NCBI GenBank assembly: GCA_026214975.1
Contig: CM047806.1
Location: 54,887,947-54,951,946, forward strand
Direction of reading: 5' to 3'
Length of the DNA: 64,000 bases
Origin: Gentiana macrophylla
Lineage: Eukaryota > Streptophyta > Magnoliopsida > Gentianales > Gentianaceae
Part shown: positions 46,464-57,617 of the stretch, piece after piece
How positions within the stretch are numbered: position 1 is the stretch's first letter
How the letters are laid out: every line of letters begins with the position of its first letter
Made by a program: the position numbers and the translations under genes
The notes under the pieces: model-generated
Database searches by the model: none
Told to the model about the DNA's origin: nothing
The model's input: only the letters and a program-made list of their open reading frames with translations

Positions 46464-47790
46464 AGATATAAACTTCTTCTAAAGTTTCGTATATATCTTC
46501 TATAGGTTCAAATCCTATTTCAACAATTTCTTCAATAAGTTTTACCTTATGAGGGTTTTGTTGTCTATTGGGGAATTCATTTGCATAATGACTCTCAATA
46601 TTGCAGATCCAACATCTATAATTCTTTTTACCCTTTGGGCAAAATTTTATTTTGTTAGCATCTTCATGCCTTTTGGCAATATTCTTTTGACGTGGCTTAA
46701 AGTATTTTCCGGGTTTGAACCGTTTATTTTTCTTTTTATAAGCATATTTATCCTTATAATTTTTTTGTTTTCTAAATTTATTTTTAGAATAAACATTTTG
46801 GGTGCATCTATATTCCGTAGGTGCTTCCAAATTGTCCTTACAACATCTTTTATTGATTTTCTTCAATTTCTTTTGTTGTTTGAAGAGATCACAGATTTTT
46901 GCGATTTCTTCTCTAACAATCTTTGCCGCAAAACCAAGACTGTGTAAATTTACTCCTAAAGCTTCTGCTTCAAATCCCTGAAAAGACTTTTCTCCAATAA
47001 TAGGGATTTTTGTCAAATATTGCCTTATAAATCCTCCAAAATCAGTTTGTGGGAGTTTATAAAGATTATTTTCAAAATCACAGGTGAATGCTGATAAATC
47101 ACAGATATCACATAATTGTAATTTAATGAGGCGATCTCTTGCCTTTTCTTGTTATTTAAGAATCTCATTTACTTTATCACTGGTATAGTTGATTCCTAAA
47201 AACAAAGTGTAGAAGCTATCGATGATACCTTCAAATATATTTTTTGGAGTGAAATCCCACCTTGTTGTTTTAACAAATGATTGGACTATTCCAGCGGTTT
47301 CATGCTCGATTAAGAGAAGTATGTTTTTGGTAGTTCCATATGCATCTCTATTAGTCTAGATTATCAGACTTAATTCTTTAGCCTATTTATCTATGAGCTC
47401 TTTTATGTTCTCTTTACAATCTATGTTAAGAACAGAGATTCCATTATTCCTAGTTTCACCTTGTAGTCTGGGGTAGTTGGTAAAGCTAGTAAAGCTTGCT
47501 CCATCAGATCCTTTCCTCTTTTTTGAAGATTCTTCTTCCTTTTTGGAATCTTCTTCTCTGTCAGGATCTTGTATACTCGAACTTTCTTCGAGTGCATTAA
47601 TGGTTTCTATACCATGAATTTTACTTAATTCTGATCGTGTTTTCATTTCTCTTTCGAGTTCTGACTCGTCTATTGTCATTAGCTTAACAACTTCATCTAA
47701 TGGTGAAGCTTTCTTTCCATCTAGGATAAAATTATCTTTTCAAGATTATCCCAGAAGTAAAATTCTAATTTCACTTAGTTTCATTTAATC
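46408..47790 (-). pseudogene. viral coat protein (ORF IV-like), broken
   Basis: Acidic N-terminal part (47383-47679), a middle part with at least two stops (about 47355 and 47158), and a basic Lys-rich C-terminal part (46408-47016) with a zinc-knuckle-like CWICNIESHYANEF, in which the last Cys of the CCHC is replaced by Phe. An acidic tail overlaps the protease ORF. Acidic-basic-knuckle-acidic is the usual caulimovirid coat protein plan. Confidence 0.8.
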
Positions 47791-48111
47791 CAAAAGGCCA
47801 TTTTAGAACATTTGGATTGCTACTTGAACCAAATTCTTTATTTCCCACGTTATAATTGGGATAACTATATTTTCCATCTTCTAGGAAGATAGATGTAGAA
47901 GTTGTAGTTGTGTCTAATGTTACACAGGAAAATTTATCAATTTTTGCTTTACTTCTTTTATTATTTTGGCTGCTATTGATTCTGCTTCCAGAGTATTTTG
48001 AATAGCGTTTTTTGCCAATTTCTTTTTCTGAATATCATCCATTTGTGTTAGGATGAGTTTATTCTCATTTATGTGTTGTTCTAACATTTTTTCAATAATG
48101 ACAACACTCAT
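47791..48111 (-). pseudogene. small viral ORF III-like (virion-associated protein)
   Basis: About 63 residues in the 47920-48111 frame, predicted coiled coil (heptads of Leu/Ile/Met with Lys/Glu), then a frameshifted remainder to about 47790. Position between ORF II-like and coat protein and the coiled coil fit the caulimovirus virion-associated protein. Assignment rests on position and composition. Confidence 0.55.
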
Positions 48112-48118
48112 TTTATGA

Positions 48119-48547
48119 TTTAGATAATTTCTTAGTACCAGAAATTTCTCTTAAATAGATTTCTTCTTGAAATCCATTCTTGTTTGTGAGAATCGAAACT
48201 CTTTTTTCATGAAAAATAAGTCTTTCGATTCCTATGGTGCTCAAGGTTACTGATACCTGAATATGTCTTTTTTTTTAAAGTTTTTGTTTCTTTAAGATTT
48301 TTTCTTTTTTAAAGATTGAATCTTTATTCATTTTATTTGAATTATCTTTTGATTCTCAATAAAATGCTTGTTTTAAAGATTGCGATACCTTTAAAGTTTT
48401 TCCAGATATCTCTTTTAAAAAGATATCTTTCTGGAATCTATTTCTTTTACTAAGAAGTGCAATTATTTTGTTAGCCCAAAGTGTTTGATAACACATGGGT
48501 TTCTTCTTATGAATCCAAACGTCTTCTTTGGTGTCCATTTTATCCAC
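48119..48547 (-). pseudogene. small viral ORF II-like
   Basis: The frame at 48356-48547 overlaps the movement protein end by a few bases, as adjacent caulimovirus ORFs do, and is continued after stops to about 48119. In Caulimovirus this position holds the insect-transmission factor, but I see no diagnostic motif, so the name is by position only. The equivalent at 51827-52283 is slightly better preserved. Confidence 0.5.
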
Positions 48548-49578
48548 AAAGCTGTTTAAGCGTATCAGTGGCTTTATCTACTCTTTCTGAGATAGAGATT
48601 AGTAGATCAGTATCAGATCTTCGCATAGATTCTGATCCTTTATTAGAGATATTATCTCTAGTAATTTTAGGGGCTAGACTGAAACTTCTTCTAGCAGAAG
48701 ATTCTCCAATCTGGAATCTAGTTCCCTTAATGGTAGGAGCTTCTTTAGATCCTAACATTTTATTTTCTTTAGCAATATGAATTGCCCAAGAATCATTGTT
48801 GGAGTCTATATTAGAGAAATTCTTCTCTTGTATTGTTCCAATTTCTGAGAAGACATCCTCTAATTTGATGTATTCTGTCTTTTTATAGTCAATACTATGA
48901 TAACTATTTGTTAATGCATAACTTACTAAATAAGTTACACTAAAAGGTTTATCTCCTTCATTCATTAAATCATCTCGTTCGAAATGATGTGTGAGTGATA
49001 ATACTTTGTCTAAGTTTTTGCTTTCTATACTAAGTCCAAACTTAGGATATACGGCAAACATAAAATTGTTGTAAGCTAGGTTTCCTTTGGCTGCATCTAG
49101 TACACAATCTTTTCGGTCATTAATCCTATTGTCGATTAATGCTAATTTAATAGGCGTATTAATGCCTTCTTGAAATTCAGATTAAAATTTTTATGGCTCC
49201 TAGATGTACCATACTAATTTTAGATCTAAATTTTTCTTCTATTTTAAGAAGATTTTTATTTATCTCTTGTCGAGTGATAAGAGGTAAATATACTACTCCT
49301 GAAACATCTTTGATGTCGACATGGAGTTTCTGGGTACTAACAAAATTATAAATTTTGTTTTCTCTTTTTAAGATAGTACTTAAGATACTAGGTATCAGAA
49401 AGATTTTTTCTTTCTTAAGCTCTAACTTAGATACTTTTATCTTGGTTAATAATTCTTGTTGAATCATAACTCTTGCATTGAATCCAGAGGAGGATTCATT
49501 ATAAATGAGTTGAGACTCATTTTCTATTTCACAATCGGAATTGTGCTCATGACTTAGATCCAAGAGATATATATCCAT
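48540..49578 (-). pseudogene. viral movement protein (ORF I-like), copy 1
   Basis: Two frames (49177-49578 and 48540-49061) separated by a frameshift near 49180. Together about 345 residues, the usual size. The central LGAI..L.....GINTPI and RKDCVLGAAKGNL blocks are those of the 30K-superfamily caulimovirid movement protein, which modifies plasmodesmata. It starts about 35 bp downstream of the tRNA-Met primer site. Compared with copy 2 about 20 of the last 173 residues differ. Confidence 0.85.
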
Positions 49579-49610
49579 ATTGAATTTTATATTTCTAAGA
49601 ACCTAACAAG

Positions 49611-49622
49611 GCTCTGATACCA
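49611..49622 (-). other. viral minus-strand primer site, tRNA-iMet type
   Basis: Minus strand tggtatcagagc, a perfect match to the plant initiator tRNA-Met complement, just upstream of the movement protein ORF where caulimovirids start reverse transcription. Confidence 0.85.
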
Positions 49623-50966
49623 ATTTCTGAAACATGCGTTTCTGAGTTTTTATTGCGGAATATTTATATGGACGGCGGAAAAAGGGGTGTTTCAAAGTTT
49701 AAAATTTGTAAGGAAATAGATGTAGTAAGTAATGATTAAAGCAGATGTTTATCGTATGCTTGATATTATAATATAGATTTATGAAAATAATACCTTTCAA
49801 AATTGGATTATTCAGCACCAATGACAACAACGGTGGCACTTTTCCTATGGCCTCCTGCCGGCGGTACTCCCTAGTGTTGCTCTAGTCACTTCAGGTTATC
49901 AGTATAATCTCAGGAAATATAAAAATGGTAGAGAAAAGCTTGAAATCTTTATTTATTATAATAATCCTCAAGCATACAATATGAAAATATTTAAACAAAC
50001 ATTACAAACTAACAATCTAAATCCTCACAAGGAGGTTTACTCACAAAACATTTATTCAACCTTTGAACTTTGGAACTCGGTTAAGTATAAGGGCACTATC
50101 CCGAAATGGGTAAGGGATACTTCGCATGGCTTGCGTCACACCTTTATCATATAAAGTGTTGTTTCCATTTTAGGAACACAATCTAATTGCGTATCCCAAA
50201 AATGGTATCCTTCAAGGGTGAATCTGATTCCTTTTCAGACAACTTCTGAAGCTCCCTTCAGGTATTAATTGCTTCAATCCAATTGAAGATTAATTCCTAA
50301 GCAGCTCATCAATCTCATATTCGTACTAGCTCGAAATTTTCGGGCTTTCCGAATTATGCACTTCATTGAGTACACTTGACTATTTCTAAAAATAGTCGTA
50401 GAGATTAATAAGCAATTATTTGTGATATCGATTGTCATGAGCCAACAAGCTATTATTTGTGTATTCCGTATGTAATCCTTCTAATTTAATCATACTCATT
50501 AGATGTCATATATCTAAGAGTTGACTTGAACTTAGATAGATTTATCTCAACATACTTGCCTAGAATAGAGACTTCGATAATTTCTCTATTTAAGCACACG
50601 CCTTAACCTCCTTTTTAATCCTTTAAGCACCTGTAAATATTTCTTAGTGTAGTCTTCATAAGACGTAAGAAAGATCACAAGAGCTTTGTCTTTTATTTCC
50701 TTTCATAAAGAAAATCTAAAGTTTATTAAATAGTTTATTCAAGCTTTTGAATCATATTCAAAACATGAACTATTCAATTTACCTTTAAGCAATGATTAAA
50801 GAATTAAGTCGTTACTTAAATCTTACAATTTTGAAAACAACCTTTCTAAAATTCGATTTGGTCATTCACATTCAACATTTGAATTAATTGTCATCGTATG
50901 ACGGAATGATCATATTGGATCGTATCCAATATATGATTAATTCGTTGAAACTTATTTCAAGTGATT
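49623..50966 (-). promoter_or_regulatory. viral leader/intergenic region
   Basis: 1.34 kb without coding content between the primer site and the second viral copy. By position it is the long leader and pregenomic promoter region of a caulimovirid. A 120-bp piece (49706-49828) reappears at 53068-53190. Part of 50000-50960 could instead be host or transposon DNA; I found no transactivator end joined to it. A confident TATA box was not assigned. Confidence 0.5.
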
Positions 50967-51510
50967 TAATCCCACCTTGTTGTTTTAACAAATGATTGGA
51001 CTATTCCAGCGGTTTTATGCTCGATTAAGAGAAGTATGTTTTTGGTAGTTCCATATGCTTCTCTATTAGTCTGGATTATCAGACTTAATTCTGTAGCCCA
51101 TTTATCTATGAGCTCTTTTATGTTCTCTTTACAATCTATGTTAAGAACAGACATTCCATTATTCCTAGTTTCACCTTGTACTATGGGGTAGTTGGTAAAG
51201 CTAGTAAAGCTTGCTCCATCAGATCCTTTCCTCTTTTTCAAGATTCTTCTTCCTTTTTGGAATCTTCTTCTTTGTCAGGATCTTGTATACTCGAACTTTC
51301 TTCGAGTGCATTAATGGTTTCTATACCAAGAATTTTACTTAATTCTGGTCGTGTTTCCATTTCTCTTTCGAGTTCTGACTCGTCTAGTGTCATTTGCTTA
51401 ACAACTTTATCTAATGGTGAAGTGTTCTTTCCATCTAGGATAAAATTATCTTTTTCAAGATTATCCCAGAAGTAAACTTCTAATTTTTCACTTAGATTCA
51501 TATAATCCAA
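50967..51510 (-). pseudogene. viral coat protein N-terminal part, copy 2
   Basis: Corresponds to 47257-47790, offset about 3710 bp. Acidic N-terminal part starting at about 51500, then the Lys-rich turn and continuation to the breakpoint at 50967. One frameshift at about 51240. Copy 2 stops mid coat protein at 50967, where it joins the leader of copy 1. Confidence 0.8.
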
Positions 51511-51826
51511 AAGGCCATTTTAGAGCATTTGGATTGCTACTTGAACCAAGTTCTTTATTTCCCACATTATAATTGGGATAACTATATTTTCCATCTTCTA
51601 GGAAGATAGATGTAGAAGTTGTAGTTTTGTCTAATGTTACACAGGAAAATTTATCAATTTTCGCTTTTACTTCGTTTATTATTTTGGCTGCTATTGATTC
51701 TGCTTCCAGAGTATTTTGAATAGCGTTTTTGCCAATTTTTTCTGAATATCATCCAGTTGTGTTAGGATGAGTTTATTCTCATTTATGAGTTGTTCTAACA
51801 TTTTTTCAATATTGACAACACCCATT
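51494..51826 (-). pseudogene. viral ORF III-like, copy 2
   Basis: Counterpart of 47791-48111 with an intact start and an early frameshift. The C-terminal part is better preserved than in copy 1 and overlaps the coat protein start. Confidence 0.5.
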
Positions 51827-52283
51827 TTATGTTTTAGATAATTTCTTAGTACCATAAATTTCTCTTAAATAGATTTCTTCCTGAAATCCATTCTTGTTTG
51901 TGAGAATCGAAACTCTTTTTTCATGAAAAATAAGTCTTTCGATTCCTATGGTACTCAAGGTTACTGGTACCTGAATATGCCTTTTTCTTAAAGGTTTTGT
52001 TTCCTTAATAATTTTTTCTTTTTTAAAGATTGAATCTTTATTCATTTTATTTGAATCTATCTTTTGATTCCCAATAAAATGCTTGTTTTAAAGATTGCGA
52101 TATCTTTAATGGTTTTCCTGATATCTCTCTTAAAAGGATATCTTTCTGGAATTTATTTCTTTTACTAAGAAGTTTAATTCTTTCATTATCCCAAAGTGTT
52201 TGGTAGCACTTGGGTTTCTTCGTAAGAACCCAAACGTCTTCATTGGTGTCCATTTTATCCACAAAGCTGTTTAAGCGTATCAA
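51827..52283 (-). pseudogene. viral ORF II-like, copy 2
   Basis: Two frames (52047-52283, 51827-52045) interrupted by one stop at about 52046. Counterpart of 48119-48547. Rich in Lys and Ile, no recognised motif. Confidence 0.5.
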
Positions 52284-53066
52284 TGGCTTTATCTACTCTT
52301 TCTGAGACAGAGATTAGTAGATCAATATCAGATCTTCGCATAGATTCTGATCCTTTATTAGAGATATTATCTCTAGTAATTTTAGGGGCTAGACTGAAAC
52401 TTCTTCTAGCAGAAGATTCTCCAATCTGGAATCTAGTTCCCTTAATGGTAGGAGCTTCTTTAGATCCTAACATTCTCTTTTCTTTAGAAATATCACTTGC
52501 CCAAGAATCATTGTTGGAGTCTATATCAGAGAAATTCTTCTCTTGTATACTTCCAATTTCTGAGAAGACAACGTCTAATTCGATGTATTCTGTCTTTCTA
52601 TAGTCAATACTATGATGACTATTGGTTAATGTATAACTTACCAAATAAGTTACACTAAAAGGTTTATCTCCTTCATTAATCAAATCATCTCGTTCAAAAT
52701 GATGTATGAGTGATAATACTTTGTCTAAGTTTTTTCTTTCTATACTAAGTCCAAACTTAGGATATACGACAAACATAAACTTGTTGTAAGCTAGGTTTCC
52801 TTTGGCTGCACCTAGTACACAATCTTTTCGGTCATTAATCCTATTGTCAATTAATGCTAATTTAATAGGCGTATTAATGCCTTCTTGAAATTCAGATTTA
52901 ATTAAAAAATTTATGGCTCCAAGATGTACCATTCTAATTTTAGATCTAAATTTTTCTTCTATTTTAAGAAGATTTTTATTTATCTCTTGTCGAGTGATAA
53001 GAGGTAAATATACTGATCCTGAAACATCTTTGATGTCAACATGGAGTTCCTGGGTACTAACAAAAT
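52255..53066 (-). pseudogene. viral movement protein, copy 2, N-terminally truncated
   Basis: The frame at 52255-52932 holds the C-terminal 225 residues and lacks the frameshift present in copy 1. Coding similarity continues to about 53066 and then jumps straight to leader sequence, deleting the N-terminal third, the start and the primer site. Confidence 0.82.
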
Positions 53067-53190
53067 ATGTAAGGAAATAGATGTAGTAAGTAATGTTAAA
53101 AGCAGATGTTGATCGTATGCTTGATATTATAATATAGATTTATGAAAATAATACCTTTCAAAATTGGATTATTCAGCACCAATGACAACA
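53067..53190 (-). repeat. viral leader fragment, copy 2
   Basis: About 120 bp nearly identical to 49706-49828 (for example gtaaggaaatagatgtag and ggattattcagcaccaatg). Confidence 0.88.
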
Positions 53191-53213
53191 CTTGCCAAGA
53201 AAGGATCAGAATC

Positions 53214-53250
53214 TAAACGTCTTCTTTGGTGTCCATTTTATCCACAAAGC
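53214..53250 (-). repeat. third viral fragment, about 35 bp
   Basis: Matches the ORF I/ORF II junction of copy 1 (48519-48553) and copy 2 (about 52232-52266), including tccattttatccacaaagc. It lies at the viral/copia boundary and suggests end-joining filler. Confidence 0.8.
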
Positions 53251-54891
53251 ACATTCTGATCCTAGAGGGAGTGTTTCTTCCAAAAGAAACAGTGGGAGTA
53301 AGTTGAAATCTCAAAAGAGTATGAGAGCCACAAGGAGAGATTCTACCATTGGAACATGAGCAGACGCCGCATAGCAATGAGGCGTAGAACACTGCTCAAT
53401 GCCCATAAAAGTACTGTAAGTTTGTGGATAACCTTAAACCTGAAAGGGCTGCTGGTATGTTCATCTTGAAGAATGAATATCTCACGACTTATGAAAGAAT
53501 GTTTGAAAGGCAAGATTGAGAGATATGGCCAGGAGCCATAATGTCTGAATTAGATTCCATCAGTGACAACTGGGTTATGAACATAGTCTGTCTTACCTAG
53601 AGGGAACGTCCTTGAAAGGCTGACATGTGGATAGTAATATGATTACCATAAGGCCAAAGTGACAGCTGAAGGATACGGGTCGTAAAACTTGTAATTATCT
53701 TTATGCTGCGAGCTGAGCCCATTTCTATTCAAACTATGCTTGTTATAACTTCATATCATGGCTATATGATAGTGTTGATGACGTTGGACAGACATCTCGA
53801 TGTTCATAGATGATAACATGATATGTGAGCCCACGAGATACATTTATGGACTCAACCAAGTTTCTTTAGACAATTTCTTTGTTTGATAATGAAAGGAGTT
53901 TGATTTAGTCAAAAGAAGGGATATGCTCGATGTGCAAGAAGGATAGTGGGAGTGTGTTACGATTTTGAGTAAGGTATTGGATATCTCTCTCAAGAATTAT
54001 CACCCCATGTCACAGTCAATTAATGTTTGGTAGTTCAAGGTCTTTACGAAAGCACTTGGATTAGCGGTTCTTATTTTTGGAAATAAGAGTCTATAGTGAT
54101 TGATTTAACTGCTCTTAGATTATAGTTTACCTATATAGATGTGATGCTAAAAGAGTTTAGCATAGATTGCTAGCCGGTGTTCTCAAGATTTATCTATGTT
54201 AGGACGTTAGTCCTAAAGATGAGGTGAAAGATCATGCTTAAGGAAGGTTCCCTTTGCTGCTGCAACAGGATCCATCATAAGAGTTATACCAGATGTTCGT
54301 ACTTCATGAAGAGTCATGAGCAAGTATGAAAGTAAATCTGGTGAATGTCGAGAATATCCTTAAACAAGTTAAGGATGGTTTCCTAGTTTATTGAAACTTG
54401 GAATCGGATAAATATATATATGCAGACGTGTATCCTGAGTCTTATGAAGGTGAGTGAGAGCTACAGTCTGGGTTTGCAGTCACTTTGATTAAGTGATACA
54501 GTGAGCTGGAAATGTTCTTGGCTATGGGTCACTGTAAATTCGACAACTACGCCAAAACACAGTAGTGCCTTGGAGGCGCAGCGGGAGCAGTACATGGATC
54601 TATGAGGCTCATTCCTGAACCTTATACGGTTTTTCCACCTTTTCTACATAGCTGATATAGTAAGTGGATTCATTGCTTGAAGCAAGGACTAGGGTCTCGT
54701 CGAAGATTCATGTGTGTGTTGAGGTGGTTACTTTTGTCTTGATCATTTGGAGCATGATATGAAGATAGTTTGAGTCCCCACGGATAGCGATCCATTCATG
54801 GCTAGGGCGGGTTGCGAGTATTGCATGAGATTCTTGTGTTTCATCTTGGTCTTGTGTGTGCGAGTGATTGGTTTTTGGCCAAGTGGGAGAT
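53251..54891 (+). pseudogene. decayed copia interior next to 3' LTR
   Basis: No open frame. The end has the polypurine-type aagtgggagatt and lies directly before the LTR at 54892. I cannot align named pol motifs with confidence, so the assignment follows from position. Confidence 0.45.
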
Positions 54892-56818
54892 TGTTGAAAT
54901 AGTGTCCTAAACCCAATCGGGTTGGACCGGATCCGACCGGGTCGGATCATTTCTACTATTTCTTTATGTTTATACATATGATAAATGGCTTTTCGGTTGT
55001 CATATATTTGTTTTTTTAAAGAACCAATTATGAATTGTTATATGATAACGTGCTTAGTATTAAACTGTGATAGAGAAACCATGATAGGAGATTATGGTTG
55101 ATGAGATCTCTAATCACTTTAATAAGTTTGATACTTAAATGTCTCTAGGCTGATGTACTATTAAATAGGGCATTGATAGTACAAACAGACTAGCACGTAT
55201 TAGATGTCTTCTGTCTTTAAGGGCAGGGATAGATCTTGTCTATCGAAGTATAGAGACACTTGGACTGTACGTGGACATGTATTAGAGAATGCGTACGTTA
55301 GACTGACCCACTTACACTGTTAAGTGTCACACTATGTGGCGGTTGTGTAATTATCTTTGGGACCGCAGTCTACATGGAATCACGGTGTGGATTGTCATCC
55401 TTTGACACTATTGAGGTTTCCCCTAGCCACGGCGTGATCATGAGGTAGTGATTGGGTGTGATACTGAAGCATGCGGAGTATACATGTTTGGTAATCCGGA
55501 AATCGCATACCCTTTCAGTAGGGGTGAATATCCAAAAGGGCCTTCTTATAAGGAATGTCTTACTCTCGTGAATCTTTGCTTAGTGGAAGTAAATGAGTTA
55601 CTTTGAGAGAGCATTATGTCTAGATTATATTTGACACTCGATATACGATCGTATGGATATTATTACAGCGATAGGATTCTATTTACACGGTAACTGTGAA
55701 ACACATGAAAGGTAGTAGTCATTGCATTTGACTCTTCCGATGATTGGGGGTCACGGTGTGTTGCTAGACGCTATCCCGTGATCGTTAGGTATGAATGGCA
55801 TTTTCGTAATATGCACTTTGCGTCTACGGCCAACATATTCGGAAGCCTATCGGGTCAAACCTATGAACATCTAGCCTGATTAAAATGTGGTTATAGTTAT
55901 TGACCAAATAAGGAAAGAATTTATCTCATACTATAAACGTTATAGTGGTAAATTAATATGGTGGTATTTATTTATTATAAATAAATATAATACAAGATAT
56001 TAATTGTGTTGATTAATTAAATATGTATACATATACATTTTTTCGAAAAACATATATATATGATATACATGTATTTTGTGAATTAATTAATCATAGTATT
56101 ATATTAATTGAAGAAAATCTCAATTCCCAAATTTGTGGGAATGGGACGCTATTTTAAAGTGTATTGGATACATTTGGTTGGTGCAATTTAATTAATAAGA
56201 TTACCATATATTAATATTAGATATTAATTGATTTTTAGAAAATAGATTTATGGTAATAAGATAAATATAGTCAATATAAGATATTGACAATATCTTGGAA
56301 ATATTTAATATATGATATTAAATTAAATGAGATAAATCAATCAAATATATTTTCCTTATTTTATTGGAAATTGGTTTTCTTTCTCCCCTATCCATTAGGA
56401 AGCTAATCCCAATCAGATTGGGAAGTGCTTGGGGCGCAGGTCACCCTATTTAAGGGAGGCTTGGCTAGCTCTTTTGTACATCACAATTCCAAGAGCTAAT
56501 AGTTCTTGTGAAAAATAGAGAGCTTCTTAGAGAGAGTTTAGAGAGAGAGAAAGGGCCGGTCTAGCAACCGGATTTTTCTAGTAGCAATCCAATGGTGGAT
56601 TCCGGCGGGTTGTTCGTGTGGACTAGCGGTAGAGGCCGAACGTTTGGGCGGATCCGTGCATCGCTACTCTTCTTATACGGTCAAAGCGTCGATCTTTTAG
56701 ATCAAGAAAGGTAACCATCATCTACTTCTTTTATGCTTGTTGTTTAAACGACGTCGATCCTGGTTAAAAGGAAATAAATTTTTGAATTCCGTTGCGTTTC
56801 CGTGTAGATTTTCTAACA
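54892..56818 (+). repeat. 3' LTR of the virus-bearing copia element
   Basis: 1,927 bp, starting tgttgaaatagtgtcc and ending agattttctaaca. A TATA-like ctatttaagggagg lies at about 56447. The R-like part has gagagagagaaagg (about 56540). TSD gtcaa follows. Confidence 0.88.
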
Positions 56819-56823
56819 GTCAA

Positions 56824-57130
56824 AGGTGTAGGGCTGCGAATCCTTTGAAACGATTTGCCTTCCAAAATCGTAGAGAATCGGTTGCAGAATCACAGGATTG
56901 AAACCCTCGAGCCTTCCTTTACCGTAATAAACACGTGGTTGCTCAAGGTAGCAATGGTTTCTTACCAAAAATGATTTTTTTCACAAGAAAGAGAAGAACG
57001 GGGTTGATTGAAAAGGGGAAAGTTGATTGCAGTAATGAATACGGACGAGAAATGAAGAGGTGGAGTTACGAGGATGGAGAGTTCCAGAACAACAGAGGCA
57101 ACAGTTGGATAGGGAATAGGAAAAATTAGG
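56824..57130. other. non-coding flank
   Basis: Continuation of the sequence left of 43067. Only short frames, no gene recognised. Confidence 0.5.
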
Positions 57131-57539
57131 TTTATTAGGGCATTCACACCAGAATCACCATTTTTTATCCCTAAAATAATTTAAAATAATACGTATCCCT
57201 ATTTTACAACATGTCAATTCAAAACACTCTACATCAACATCCCTATCCTTATCCCTATAACATTTTAAATACTATTAAATAATATATATTCTACCTGACA
57301 ACCCTATTCATATATTTAAAATATTTATTATTTCGTTCCAGCAGCATCCCTATCCTTATCCCTATAATTTTTAATATTAAAGATGTTTAAGGACGTGAAT
57401 AGTGCATCCTCACAAGTAGGGATGCACTATTCATATCCCTCAAAATAAATAGAGATAGGGACTCTGCTGCGGGAGCTATTTGGGGTAAACTCTATTTTTT
57501 ATCTTTATTTTAGGGATAGGGCACCATTAGGTTATGGAG
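57131..57539. repeat. MITE-like AT-rich segment
   Basis: Repeats of tatccctaaaataa, tatccctat and tatcc, with a gggcattcacacca start (about 57139) and an atagggcacca end (about 57518). A weak inverted match (tatccctaaaataa on one side and its complement on the other) suggests a MITE, but I could not fix TIRs or a TSD. No gene. Confidence 0.3.
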
Positions 57540-57617
57540 AAGAGAATTAAAGGCAACCGTTGACCCCCCGCACCCTTCGCTGGACGGTCCTTGTCCAGTG
57601 GCTCCCTTCATTCCAAA

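Larger units (their letters stand above)
43098..53250 (-). mobile_element. endogenous caulimovirus-like pararetrovirus, rearranged
   Basis: Minus-strand gene order, upstream to downstream: leader with tRNA-Met site, movement protein, two small ORFs, coat protein, protease/RT/RNase H, transactivator. This separate-ORF order is that of Caulimovirus and close genera (not the fused layouts of badna- or petuviruses); genus assignment is inference. A second partial copy (50967-53190) lies upstream and a third fragment of about 35 bp lies at 53214-53250. All ORFs carry stops, frameshifts or truncations, so no intact viral genome is present in the window. Confidence 0.88.
43067..56823 (+). mobile_element. 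copia element invaded by caulimovirid DNA
   Basis: TSD gtcaa at 43067-43071 and 56819-56823. The first 26 bases after the left TSD (43072-43097, tgttgaaatagtgtcc on) equal the first 26 bases of the LTR at 54892-56818. The rest of the left LTR and most of the interior are missing and replaced by viral sequence (43098-53250). 53251-54891 looks like badly decayed copia interior, ending in a polypurine-like aagtgggagat directly before the 3' LTR. Confidence 0.85.

Noticed and set aside
49579..50966. A precise viral promoter with TATA box and transcription start
   Set aside because: Several AT-rich candidates, none with convincing spacing to the leader and primer site.
43098..53250. A replication-competent integrated virus
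   Set aside because: Every ORF has stops, frameshifts or truncation, the protease active site is altered, and the second copy lacks its leader-movement protein start. Nothing complete is encoded.
57131..57539. A defined MITE
   Set aside because: Inverted ends could not be paired and no consistent TSD was found; kept only as a low-confidence repeat.
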